Shown here piece by piece: positions 53,075 to 61,887 of a stretch of DNA of 64,000 nucleotides (position 1 is its first letter; each line of letters opens with the position of its first letter). Both the position numbers and the translations under genes were made by a program. The notes under the pieces are model-generated. The model saw only the letters and a list, made by a program, of their open reading frames with translations. It was not told where the DNA came from and searched no databases. Source of the stretch: Rudanella paleaurantiibacter. Its GTDB lineage: Bacteria; Bacteroidota; Bacteroidia; Cytophagales; Spirosomataceae. The stretch covers positions 248,001-312,000 of the forward strand of contig NZ_WELI01000002.1 of assembly GCF_009184635.1 (NCBI RefSeq), in the 5' to 3' direction.

Positions 53075-56000
53075 TTAAAAGCCCACGTTCAGGCCGAACA
53101 GGATGGTTTTGGCGGCTGGGTAACTCCCGTAATCGAAGCCCTGACTACGGCTATCCTGCCCGAATCGGTTTACCTCCGGGTCGTAACCAGAGTAGCGTGT
53201 CCAGGTAGCATAATTCTGGGCAGACACGTAGGCGCGCAGCCCCTGAATCCGAAGTTTAGTCAGCACCGCCGACGGGAAGTTGTAGGCCAGTTGCACGTTT
53301 TTGAGCCGCAGGTAGGAGCCATCTTCAATCTGCCGGGTCGAAATCCGGTTGGCCGGGCGCGTAGTCGACGCCCGCGGAATATCGGTGTTCGTGTTGGTGG
53401 GCGTCCAGCGGTTCAGCATATCCCGGTTCTGGTTGTTGGTTCCGTTGAGGTATTCCAGCTCGAAGCGGTTGGCGTTCAGGATCTGATTGCCGTACACGCC
53501 CTGCATAAACACCGTCAGCTCGAAGCCTTTGTAGCTGAACGTGTTATTGAGGCCACCCAGCAGTTTGGGTTGCGCCCGGCCAATGATGGTTCGGTCGAGG
53601 TCATCAATGCGCTTGTCGCCGTTCAGGTCAGCGTATTTCCGGTCACCGGGTCGGCGGGCCTGCGGATCGGCCAGGGCAGCCAGTTCGTCGGTGCTCTGGT
53701 AAAGGCCATCTGTGATATAGCCGAAAAACGACCCCAGCGGCTCACCCACCCGAATAATGCCCGAATTGACGTTCTGGGCAATGTTTGCCACCTGACCGGC
53801 AAAAAGTTGCGGAGCCCCGCCAATATCGAGTACCCGGTTACGGTTGGCCGCCAGGTTCAGGTCGGTATTCCATTTGAACGCCTTGTCGATATTGCGCGAC
53901 GACAGACTGAACTCAACGCCCCGGTTTTCGACCCGGCCGAGGTTTTTGATGGCGCTCGTGTAGCCCGACGTACTCGGTATGGTCACGTTCAGGAGCAGAT
54001 TTTTGGTTCGTTTCAGGTACACATCGGCCGTAAACGTAATCCGGTTATTGAGCAGCCCCACGTCGATACCAAGGTCGGCCTGTGTGGTCGATTCCCACGA
54101 CAAATCGGGGTTGGCAATCTGCGACGGCCCGATCCCCGTAGCCACTACGCCCCCCAGCACATAGTTCTGCGTGCTCAGAAGTGAGTACGCCGGAAAGTTG
54201 CCGATACCATCCTGATTACCGGTTGTACCATACGTGGCCCGCAGTTTCAGGTCGGTGAGCACGGGTACATTTTTGAGGAAGTTTTCTTCCGACACCCGCC
54301 ACGCTACAGCCGCTGAGGGAAAGTAACCGTACCGCTTGTTGGCCCCGAAGCGCGACGAGCCATCGGCCCGGAACGAGGCCGTAAGCAGGTATTTGTCGCG
54401 GTAGCCGTAGTTGATACGCGCCAGGTACGATTGCAGCCCCCAGGCCCCAATACCCGACGAAGGCACGAGCGGCACCGAGCCCGAACCGAGGTTGCCTGAG
54501 TTGAGGTTGTCATTGACAAAGTTGCGCGCAGCCGCCGAGCTGTTTTCGGTGCGGTTGGCCTGTTGGGTGTAGCCTACCAGCGCATTTACGTTGTGTACCG
54601 ACCGAAACGTACGGGTGTACGTGAGCAGGTTTTCGTTCAGCCAGGTCACCGACTGCCCGTTGAAAATAGAAGCAGCTCCCCCCTGCGCCAGACCGCTCGA
54701 TACGCTTCGGGGCAGGTACGAGTCCTGTTTTTGCAGAATGGCATCTACGCCCAGCAATACGCGCAGATTCAACCCCTCAATAATCTGGTAATCACCAAAT
54801 ACGTTGCCAAACGTGCGGTACGCCGTGTTGCGGTTTTTACTTTCGCGGGCCAGGGCGGCCGGGTTGTCGGCCGTGAAGGTCAGGGCCGGATTAGTCACCA
54901 GATACGACCCGTCGGGGTTGAAAACCGGCAGAATAGGCGGGAATTGCAGGGCCGCAATAGTAACCAGACCGGCACTGCCAAGGTCGCCATCTGTCCGCGA
55001 CTGATTGGTTACGGTCCGGTTGACGGTGAGGCTGTTGCCCACTTTGATTTTGTCGGTCAGTTTCCGGTCGAGGTTCAGGCGGAGCGAGTACCGGTCGAAG
55101 TCGGAGTTGGTCACGATACCATCCTGCTTGAAATACCCGCCCGACAGCACGTACTGGGTTTTCTCGTCGCCCCCGCTCATCGACAGCTGGTAGTTCTGGA
55201 TGGGTGCCGACCGGAAGATTTCGCGTTGCCAGTCGGTGCCCTGCCCAAACGCATCAACCTGAGCCGGGGTGTACACCGGGGCGCGGCCTTCGTTGGTGTT
55301 GGCATCGTTGACAAACTGAGCGTACTCGCGGGCGTTGAGCACGGGGTAAAATTTACGTACCTCCTGTACGCCGTAATAACTCTCAAAATTGACCACTGAG
55401 CGGCCCGCCTTACCCCGTTTGGTGGTAATAATAACCACGCCATTGGCCCCCCGCGAGCCGTAAATAGCCGTCGATGAGGCATCTTTGAGCACCGTCATGG
55501 TTTCAATATCGCTCGGGTTGAGGGTACTGAGCACGTTGAAGCTGGAACCACTGCCGGCCCCGTCGTTTTTAAACGGCACCCCGTCAATCACGTACAAAGG
55601 CTCATTATCGCCCTGAATCGAGTTACCACCCCGAATCCGAATGGTGGTGGTACCACCCGGCGAACCTGAGTTTTGGGTGATCTGCACCCCGGCGGCCCGG
55701 CCCTGCAGGGCCTGATCGAGCGAGGTAACCGCTACCTTTTTGATTTCCTCCACGGGCACGGTCACTACGGCCCCGGTCAGGTCGCTTTTTCGCACCTGCC
55801 CGTAGCCCACTACCACCACCTCGTTGAGCGATTTTTCGTCGGCTTTCAGGCTTACGTTGACCACCGACCGGCCTCCGGTAGCCACCTCCTGCGACCCATA
55901 CCCCACAAACGAAAACACCAGCACCGCCGAGCGGTCGGGTACATTCAGGCGGTATTTGCCTTCGGCGTTGGTGGTGGTGCCGCGTGTAGTGCCTTTCAAC

Positions 56001-56482
56001 ACCACGCTTACGCCCGGTAGCCCTTGCCCGCTCTCGTCCGATACGGTACCCGTGATGGTTTCTTCAAGGGCTTCAGCGGGAGCCAGCTCCGATGTTTTCC
56101 GTGGTCCCGCTTCGTCGTTTCCCGAGGGAGCGGTTCGGGTTAGGGCCACCTGATTACCCGTTACCACGTAGCTCACGCGCATGGGCCGGAGCAGGCGTTC
56201 GAGCACGGTGCCCAGCCGTTCGTCGCTGGCAACGAGGGTCACGCGCTGATCGGTGCGTACCACCTCGCGGCTGTACACAAACTTGATGCGTGCCGTTTGT
56301 TCAATCGAGTTCAGCACCTGGCGCACGGTGCTGTTTTCCTGATGAATTGAGATGCGCTGTTCGAGCAGTTCCTGGGCCCGGGCGGCCAGCACCGAATTCA
56401 TCAGCAAGGCTGTGAGCAGCAAGTGCAGAAACGAAACCTTCATACAAAAACGCAGGGTTTCCGGGGATAAAAATAGACGCAT
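53075..56482 (-). CDS. SusC/RagA family TonB-dependent transporter with STN domain
   Basis: 1135 aa from ATG 56482. Signal peptide, then an STN domain (about 40-95: ISIHQENSTVRQVLNSIEQTARIKFVYSREVV), a carboxypeptidase-regulatory-like beta domain (ITGTVSDESGQGLPGVSVVLKGTTRGT...), the plug (LQGRAAGVQITQNSGSPGGTTTIRIRGGNS ... LYVIDGVPF) and a 22-strand barrel ending in ILFGLNVGF. An STN domain marks transporters that signal to a FecR anti-sigma factor, matching the FecR and ECF genes directly upstream. ATG 56443 is an alternative start. Confidence 0.96.
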   Translation of the reverse strand: MRLFLSPETLRFCMKVSFLHLLLTALLMNSVLAARAQELLEQRISIHQENSTVRQVLNSIEQTARIKFVYSREVVRTDQRVTLVASDERLGTVLERLLRPMRVSYVVTGNQVALTRTAPSGNDEAGPRKTSELAPAEALEETITGTVSDESGQGLPGVSVVLKGTTRGTTTNAEGKYRLNVPDRSAVLVFSFVGYGSQEVATGGRSVVNVSLKADEKSLNEVVVVGYGQVRKSDLTGAVVTVPVEEIKKVAVTSLDQALQGRAAGVQITQNSGSPGGTTTIRIRGGNSIQGDNEPLYVIDGVPFKNDGAGSGSSFNVLSTLNPSDIETMTVLKDASSTAIYGSRGANGVVIITTKRGKAGRSVVNFESYYGVQEVRKFYPVLNAREYAQFVNDANTNEGRAPVYTPAQVDAFGQGTDWQREIFRSAPIQNYQLSMSGGDEKTQYVLSGGYFKQDGIVTNSDFDRYSLRLNLDRKLTDKIKVGNSLTVNRTVTNQSRTDGDLGSAGLVTIAALQFPPILPVFNPDGSYLVTNPALTFTADNPAALARESKNRNTAYRTFGNVFGDYQIIEGLNLRVLLGVDAILQKQDSYLPRSVSSGLAQGGAASIFNGQSVTWLNENLLTYTRTFRSVHNVNALVGYTQQANRTENSSAAARNFVNDNLNSGNLGSGSVPLVPSSGIGAWGLQSYLARINYGYRDKYLLTASFRADGSSRFGANKRYGYFPSAAVAWRVSEENFLKNVPVLTDLKLRATYGTTGNQDGIGNFPAYSLLSTQNYVLGGVVATGIGPSQIANPDLSWESTTQADLGIDVGLLNNRITFTADVYLKRTKNLLLNVTIPSTSGYTSAIKNLGRVENRGVEFSLSSRNIDKAFKWNTDLNLAANRNRVLDIGGAPQLFAGQVANIAQNVNSGIIRVGEPLGSFFGYITDGLYQSTDELAALADPQARRPGDRKYADLNGDKRIDDLDRTIIGRAQPKLLGGLNNTFSYKGFELTVFMQGVYGNQILNANRFELEYLNGTNNQNRDMLNRWTPTNTNTDIPRASTTRPANRISTRQIEDGSYLRLKNVQLAYNFPSAVLTKLRIQGLRAYVSAQNYATWTRYSGYDPEVNRFGQDSRSQGFDYGSYPAAKTILFGLNVGF

Positions 56483-56509
56483 TGGGTTGGTGAAAAGAAG
56501 TGAAGACAT

Positions 56510-57628
56510 TTACAAACAGCCCCGACCGCTGATAACAATCTGCGTATCGACAATCTGGTACGTAGCCCCAATAGAGGCACAGATAAGCCCGAGCTGATCG
56601 TGCAGGGACACGCCCGCCAGCGAGGCCGTAAGCGTACAGGGGCGCAACAGGGCGGCATCGTACTGAATGGTGACGCCGTAATTTTTCTGGAGCCGCTCAA
56701 ACACCACCGACACGGGCGTATCCTGAAAGTCGAAGGTTTCAGGGGGTACATCGGGTCGAATCAGGCTTGGCTTCGGAACAAGTTCTTTCTGGTAGCTAAT
56801 CCGTTCGGGGTCGTACACCACCTGCTGATTAGCCGTCAGAATCACACCGGGCAGCTGCCGACTCTGCTGTCGGCGCGCACTCGTGAGGTCGCGCTGATCG
56901 TAAACCGATACTTTGCCGCTCAGCACACTCACCGTAACCCGGGCCCCGTTGGTCGGCGCGTGTACCCGAAACCGGGTGCCCAGCACGCGCGTCACCAGCG
57001 ACCCGTTGCGCACCAGAAACGGCCGAGCGGGGTCGTACACAACGGCAAACGTAGCGTCGCCGGTGAGCCACACCTCGCGGTGCGTTTGGCTAAACGCTTT
57101 CTGGTACCGGGCCTGACTGTTGGGTTGCAGCACCACCCGGCTTCCATCGGGCAGGGTAAGCGATACAGGCTGCGAGGTGCCGTTGGTTTGGCTTACCCAA
57201 CCCGCCTGCCCTTTACCGAGCGATGTAGTAGCAATAGGATCGTTTTCCAGAATATGTAAGGCCCGCTGCCACTGCCACCCACTCCAGATACCCAGCCCTA
57301 CCAGCAGTACCGAAGCGACCAACAGAACCGGATACCGCAGCACCCGCCGGTACAGCGGGTGCCCCAGCCCGGTAGCCTCGGCCCGGTCGGTCAGACGCAT
57401 AATCTGGCCCACCTCGCGCTGCACCTGTGCATCAGACAGGGGGCGCGGCCGCCGGTACAGGGTTTCGGCAATGTCTTTGGCAAGCAGCAACTCCGACCGG
57501 CGGTGTGGGTGCTGCTCCATAAACGAGAGCCAGAACTGCCGGGCCTCGGGCTCATCGGATTTGATCCAGGCCAAAAACAGGTCGTCTGTCAGGAAATCAT
57601 GGACCGAATAGGTTTCGTAGGGCTTCAT
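56510..57628 (-). CDS. FecR family anti-sigma factor
   Basis: 372 aa. Cytoplasmic N-terminal part (1-95), one membrane span (VLLVASVLLVGLGIWSG, about 101-117), periplasmic FecR domain (LPDGSRVVLQPNSQARYQKAF ... REVWLTGDATFAV ... VLGTRFRVHA, about 145-255) and a C-terminal DUF4974-type segment (FDFQDTPVSVVFERLQKNYGVTIQYD). It senses the SusC STN domain and releases the sigma factor. Overlaps the sigma gene by 4 nt (ATGA), so translation is coupled. Confidence 0.95.
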   Translation of the reverse strand: MKPYETYSVHDFLTDDLFLAWIKSDEPEARQFWLSFMEQHPHRRSELLLAKDIAETLYRRPRPLSDAQVQREVGQIMRLTDRAEATGLGHPLYRRVLRYPVLLVASVLLVGLGIWSGWQWQRALHILENDPIATTSLGKGQAGWVSQTNGTSQPVSLTLPDGSRVVLQPNSQARYQKAFSQTHREVWLTGDATFAVVYDPARPFLVRNGSLVTRVLGTRFRVHAPTNGARVTVSVLSGKVSVYDQRDLTSARRQQSRQLPGVILTANQQVVYDPERISYQKELVPKPSLIRPDVPPETFDFQDTPVSVVFERLQKNYGVTIQYDAALLRPCTLTASLAGVSLHDQLGLICASIGATYQIVDTQIVISGRGCL

Positions 57629-58266
57629 GATTGGCGCGAAAAGAGGGCGTTTATACACAGTCCGATCAGAGGTAGCAACGAGGGCCACTCCTCGCGCAGG
57701 CGGGTAAGGCCCCGGTGCAGCAGGTTGGCTACCGACTGTTTGTTGACGTTGAGAACATCGGCGATCTGATCGTTGGTGAGCTCGCCGTAAAATTTAAGGT
57801 GAATGGCTTCGCGTTGCCGGGCCGACAACCGGCTCAGCAGGGCGTTCAGCCGGGAGGTTTGGTACGAAGCCAGTTCGGTCTGAATCAGTTGCTGCTCGGC
57901 CGTGGGGTGATCGTCGTCCAGCTCCAGAAACGGCAGCTCATCGTCGGTCAACTGGGCTCCGCCCCGCTTCAACTCCCGGAATATTTTCCGCCGAAGCGAC
58001 TTGTACAGGTACGGCCGTATGTATTCAGTATCGACCACCTTACGCCGGTACACCCACAGGTCGACGAACAGATCCTGAAGGCAGTCTTTGAGCAGGTCAG
58101 TATCCTGCGTAAAGCGGTACCCGTAGAAGTAGAGGTCCCGGTAAAAAAAGCCGGTAAGCTGTTCGAAAGCCTCACGGCTCCCGGCCCGAAACTGCTGCCA
58201 GAGCCAGACTTCGGTTGCATGCAAAGCATACTGATTCTGGGAATTTCGGGCTTCCGGCGGAATCAT
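57625..58266 (-). CDS. ECF-type RNA polymerase sigma factor
   Basis: 213 aa. Region 2: FEQLTGFFYRDLYFYGYRFTQDTDLLKDCLQDLFVDLW (the DCLQDLFVDLW core). Region 4: ALLSRLSARQREAIHLKFYGELTNDQIADVLNVNKQSVANLLHRGLTRLR (helix-turn-helix). Acts on the SusC/SusD operon by family analogy. ATG 58266 gives a normal N-terminus; the frame is open to 58371. Confidence 0.95.
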   Translation of the reverse strand: MIPPEARNSQNQYALHATEVWLWQQFRAGSREAFEQLTGFFYRDLYFYGYRFTQDTDLLKDCLQDLFVDLWVYRRKVVDTEYIRPYLYKSLRRKIFRELKRGGAQLTDDELPFLELDDDHPTAEQQLIQTELASYQTSRLNALLSRLSARQREAIHLKFYGELTNDQIADVLNVNKQSVANLLHRGLTRLREEWPSLLPLIGLCINALFSRQS

Positions 58267-58448
58267 ACACAGCGTAGTTAAACAGGGAAAAAATAGGGGG
58301 CGGAGAGCGCGACCCCGACCATCTGACTGCCAATAGAGCGAATAGTGCAAACTATACTCAGGCCAGTACAATTTTTATCCAGAAATCTTTTTTCTGAACC
58401 TATTGCCTTGTTTTTCGGGCCGACCACCTTGTTATCGACCCCAAAACC

Positions 58449-58456
58449 TATCTTTG
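58449..58456 (+). promoter_or_regulatory. TAnnTTTG box of the phosphatase-like lipoprotein gene
   Basis: TATCTTTG, 20 nt before ATG 58477; a TTG at 58429-58431 lies 17 nt upstream, slightly short spacing. Confidence 0.5.
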
Positions 58457-58476
58457 ACCACTCTTCCTATTCTCGT

Positions 58477-59271
58477 ATGCGCTTCCTTTTCGTTTTGTTT
58501 TTAAGCGTACTGGTGGGGGCCTGCACCCGGTCGGGGGCGCCCACGGCAGAAGCCAACCGGCTTCGGGTACTCTGCTACAATATCCACCACGCCAACCCAC
58601 CCAGCCGGGCGGGAGTTATCGACATAGCGGCCATTGCGGCCGTTATCAACGCTCAAAAACCCGACGTGGTGATGGTGCAGGAGGTGGATGTACGTACCGG
58701 CCGGTCGGGCAAAGCCCTCGATCAGGCGGCCGAGCTGGGCCGTCAAACGGGACTGAACGCGTACTTTTTCAAAGGAATTGACTACGATGGTGGTGAGTAC
58801 GGCATTGCCATTCTGTCGAAATACCCACTGACCAACCAGCGCCGGATTCCGCTCCCGCTCGACTCGGCTACCCGGGGTGAGCCACGGGTACTGGGGCTGG
58901 CCACCGTGACCTTGCCCGGCAAACGTACCGTGACGCTGGCCAACACCCACCTCGACGCCCAACGCGCCCCTACCAACCGGCAGTTGCAGGCGGCCCGCAT
59001 TGTCGAGGTACTACGGCAGGAAAAACACCCGGTCATTCTGGCGGGCGATTTCAACGATTCGCCCGATAGCCAAACCCTGCAACTACTTAAGCGGGTGGTA
59101 GAGCCAAGCTGCCAGTCGTGCCCGCCCACCATTCCGGTTGAGAACCCAAATCGGGCTATCGACTTCGTGACGTTTACGCCCAAAGACCGGTTTCGGGTAA
59201 TCGAGCACCGGGTCATTCCCGAACGCGTAGCCTCCGATCACCTGCCGGTGCTGGTCGAGCTGGCGTATTAG
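58477..59271 (+). CDS. Endonuclease/exonuclease/phosphatase family lipoprotein
   Basis: 264 aa. Lipobox VGAC (signal FLFVLFLSVLVGAC, Cys about 16). Catalytic fold: LRVLCYNIHHAN (Asn), VVMVQEVD (Glu), GIAILSKYPL, LANTHLDA (His), ILAGDFND (Asp, Asn) and ASDHLPVLVEL (Asp-His). All key residues are present. Such exported proteins cleave phosphodiesters (nucleic acid, phospholipid or inositol phosphate); the substrate is unclear. ATG 58477 is set by the signal peptide and promoter box. Confidence 0.92.
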   Translation: MRFLFVLFLSVLVGACTRSGAPTAEANRLRVLCYNIHHANPPSRAGVIDIAAIAAVINAQKPDVVMVQEVDVRTGRSGKALDQAAELGRQTGLNAYFFKGIDYDGGEYGIAILSKYPLTNQRRIPLPLDSATRGEPRVLGLATVTLPGKRTVTLANTHLDAQRAPTNRQLQAARIVEVLRQEKHPVILAGDFNDSPDSQTLQLLKRVVEPSCQSCPPTIPVENPNRAIDFVTFTPKDRFRVIEHRVIPERVASDHLPVLVELAY

Positions 59272-59376
59272 CCGCCCCAACGCCCGGCAGCAACCCGGCC
59301 CTTGCGTGAAGTTCGCCGGGATCTTCGTATCATTAATCCCTAAATATCCGGCGCATTGGCGTCGGCTTACCCCCTT

Positions 59377-60627
59377 ATGCTCACCGCTACTCGTCCTAAA
59401 CCCTCGCTACGTCCGTTATTGGCCCTGCCGGTCATCGTATCGGCCCTCGGCTTTTTTGTCGATGTGTACGACATGCTCATCTTCAACATTGTGCGTGTGC
59501 CCAGTCTCGAATCTATGGGCCTCACCAAAGAGCAGATCAAGCTCGACGGCACGTTTATTCTGAACTGCCAGCAGGCCGGGCTGTTGCTCGGCGGCATTTT
59601 GTGGGGGGTACTCGGCGACCGGCGCGGGCGTATGTCGGTGCTGTTTGGCAGTATTCTGACCTACTCGCTCGCCAACGTAGCCTGCGGGTTTGTGCAAACC
59701 GTAGACCAGTATGCCCTGCTGCGGTTCATTGCGGGCGTTGGGCTTTCGGGCGAAATTGGGGCCGCTATGGTGCTCGTAAGCGAAATTCTGCCCAAAGAAA
59801 TCCGGTCGTATGGCTCGTCGCTGGTGGCGGGTATAGGCTATTTGGGGGCGGGCGTCGCCTACATGACTCAGGCCCTTTTCGACTGGCGCACGGCCTTTTT
59901 TGTGGGTGGAGGCATGGGCTTACTGCTGCTGTTACTGCGCGTGAGTGTGCTGGAATCAGGGCTGTATGTGACTATGAAAACGGAGAACCAACACGTAAGC
60001 CGGGGTAATTTTCTCCACCTGTTTCGCAGTTGGGCCAGTACCCGCAAATACCTCCGCTGTGTAGCCATTGGTTTGCCAACCTGGTTCATTGTGGGGATTC
60101 TGGCCACGTTTGCCAACGAATTTGGCGAAGCCTTAGGCATTGCCGAGCCCGTAAAACCGGGTCAGTGCGTGATGATGATTTACCTCGGTCTGGCTGCGGG
60201 CGACCTACTTTCGGGGCCGTTTAGCCACTGGTTACAGTCGCGCCGAAAAGCGGTGATTTATCTGCTCATTAGCAGTATGTTTTTGAGCGGAGTGTACCTG
60301 TTTACGGGCATTCAGTCGGCCCAAACGCTGTACGGCATCTGTCTGTTGCTTGGGTTCTGCACGGGCTACATTGCCATGTACCTCACCATGGTGGCCGAAC
60401 AGTACGGCACCAACCTGCGGGCTACGGCCACCACCTCGGCCCCAAGTATTGTGCGGGGCTTACTGATTCCAATGTCGATTCTGTATCAGGGTGTCCAACG
60501 CGAGTTTTCGGTGAGCGCGCTGGTATCAGCCGGTTTGGTAGGGGCGCTGGTGTACGCCCTGGCGTTCTGGTCACTGGCCTATACCGAAGAGACCTTCGCC
60601 AAAGACCTCGATTTTGTGGAGGAGTAG
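59377..60627 (+). CDS. MFS transporter, paralogue 2
   Basis: 416 aa. Same architecture as the products at 48268 and 61888: LGFFVDVYDMLIFNIVRVPSLESMGL, GDRRGRMSVLFGSILTYSLANVACGFV, FIAGVGLSGEIGAAMVLVSEILPKE and EQYGTNLRATATTSAP. Follows the phosphatase-like lipoprotein gene by about 105 nt on the same strand, so a joint function (release then uptake) is possible. ATG 59377 chosen. Confidence 0.93.
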   Translation: MLTATRPKPSLRPLLALPVIVSALGFFVDVYDMLIFNIVRVPSLESMGLTKEQIKLDGTFILNCQQAGLLLGGILWGVLGDRRGRMSVLFGSILTYSLANVACGFVQTVDQYALLRFIAGVGLSGEIGAAMVLVSEILPKEIRSYGSSLVAGIGYLGAGVAYMTQALFDWRTAFFVGGGMGLLLLLLRVSVLESGLYVTMKTENQHVSRGNFLHLFRSWASTRKYLRCVAIGLPTWFIVGILATFANEFGEALGIAEPVKPGQCVMMIYLGLAAGDLLSGPFSHWLQSRRKAVIYLLISSMFLSGVYLFTGIQSAQTLYGICLLLGFCTGYIAMYLTMVAEQYGTNLRATATTSAPSIVRGLLIPMSILYQGVQREFSVSALVSAGLVGALVYALAFWSLAYTEETFAKDLDFVEE

Positions 60628-60632
60628 GGTGT

Positions 60633-60831
60633 AGAGATGTCATCTCTGGGAGAACAGGCCGCCTGGGCGAATTTTAGAGATGACATCTCTGCAAAGGTCC
60701 TCTGTTTTGGGAAGTCAATTTGCAGAGATGTCATCTCTGGGGTTGGGTGCTCCGCTTGGGTAAGCTTTAGAGATGACATCTCTGGAAAGAGCCTCTGCTT
60801 TGGGAAATCAATTGCCAGAGATGTCATCTCT
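60633..60831. repeat. Alternating 15-bp palindrome cluster, locus 2
   Basis: Five copies: AGAGATGTCATCTCT at 60633, 60724 and 60817 and AGAGATGACATCTCT at 60676 and 60769. Spacing 43, 48, 45 and 48 nt; the composite unit repeats every 91-93 bp. Between them runs a shared segment with GGGAAATCAATTGCC. Same family as 9280-9442. Confidence 0.92.
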
Positions 60832-60868
60832 GGGAGAGTAAGCCGCCCGGCGGACATCTCTGAAAAAC

Positions 60869-61636
60869 TCAAATCTGCGAATACGCCACCGGCTCCAGAA
60901 ACACCCGAATAATGTTCGAGACGGTGTTGGCGTACTGGGGATCTTGCGAAACACGCTTCCAGTCGGCGTTAGCGCTAAACTGCTTCCAGTTAGCGTCGCG
61001 CTCGGCCATATCTTTGAACACCAGCATGTACGTAAGCGCAGGCATATGCTCGCCCGCTACGATTTCGCCAAAAAACACCGGGTTCAGCTTAACATTGTAA
61101 AAAATGGGCAACTCATCCACGTTGAACATCTTCACCTTCCGCCGAACGGCATCTTCCGAATAGCCCTCGTAAGTACGGAGTTCGAAAATACGGTCGCTTT
61201 TGCCGGGTACAATCATCTGCGGCAAGGCATCGAACGCACTCAGAATCGAACTGGAGTACCGCACCACCGGAAACTTGTCGGGTGCCATAGTCTGGTACTC
61301 GTTGCTGGCCTGCTGGTAGGCCGTGTCGGCCGCGAGTTTAGCCCCCGACGCCCCGAAGGCTTCGGCCGACGCGTGCGGAATCAGTACGTACACTTTGGGC
61401 GGCTCGGTTTTACCCATCTCCCGAAACACCCCTACCGTTTTGACGCCCTGCCGGTTCAGGGCCGGTATCAGGGCCTCACGGAGGTACTTATCAAAAACAG
61501 ATACGGCCCCGCCACCCCGCAGTTGGTAGGTCCGAAATTCGTACATTTCTTTCTGGGCCGCCGGTTTGGCGGCCTGAGCCTCCGACAGGGCCGGCACTGC
61601 CAGCAGCGACGAGGCCACAAATTGTCTGCGTTTCAT
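60869..61636 (-). CDS. Exported NIPSNAP family protein
   Basis: 255 aa. Tat-like signal (MKRRQFVASSLLAVPALSEAQA). Two NIPSNAP (ferredoxin-like) repeats: YEFRTYQLRGGGAVSVFDKYLREALIPALNRQGVKTVGVF and IFELRTYEGYSEDAVRRKVKMFN. The domain is a dimeric alpha-beta barrel; no enzyme activity is firmly known. It lies between paralogous transporters 2 and 3, its stop touching the palindrome cluster. ATG 61636 chosen. Confidence 0.9.
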   Translation of the reverse strand: MKRRQFVASSLLAVPALSEAQAAKPAAQKEMYEFRTYQLRGGGAVSVFDKYLREALIPALNRQGVKTVGVFREMGKTEPPKVYVLIPHASAEAFGASGAKLAADTAYQQASNEYQTMAPDKFPVVRYSSSILSAFDALPQMIVPGKSDRIFELRTYEGYSEDAVRRKVKMFNVDELPIFYNVKLNPVFFGEIVAGEHMPALTYMLVFKDMAERDANWKQFSANADWKRVSQDPQYANTVSNIIRVFLEPVAYSQI

Positions 61637-61887
61637 TAATTTCAATTCGGTTATATGCCTAAAGGGAGGCTTAATCCCTCTTTTTACTCAGCTCAGTTGG
61701 GTATTTTGAATCCATCTACCGGCTTTCGTCTTTCGGCGGCTTTGCCCGGTGGCAGGCCCCGGTTCTCAGCTCTTTACTGACACAACGGTTAAGATTGAGA
61801 ATCGCGAGCCTGTGGCCCAATTTCACAAATTATTCACAACGGGTATTGCACAAAAAGCCGTAAGATTGACTTTCCAATTCCGACCCT

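Noticed and set aside
52973-54184. 403-codon plus-strand frame opposite SusD/SusC
   Set aside because: Antisense shadow: the SusC and SusD frames are unmistakable and the antisense translation has no domain.
60579-60872. 97-codon minus-strand frame with a 31-residue internal repeat
   Set aside because: Fully explained by the 93-bp tandem repeat period of the palindrome cluster and overlaps the MFS gene end.
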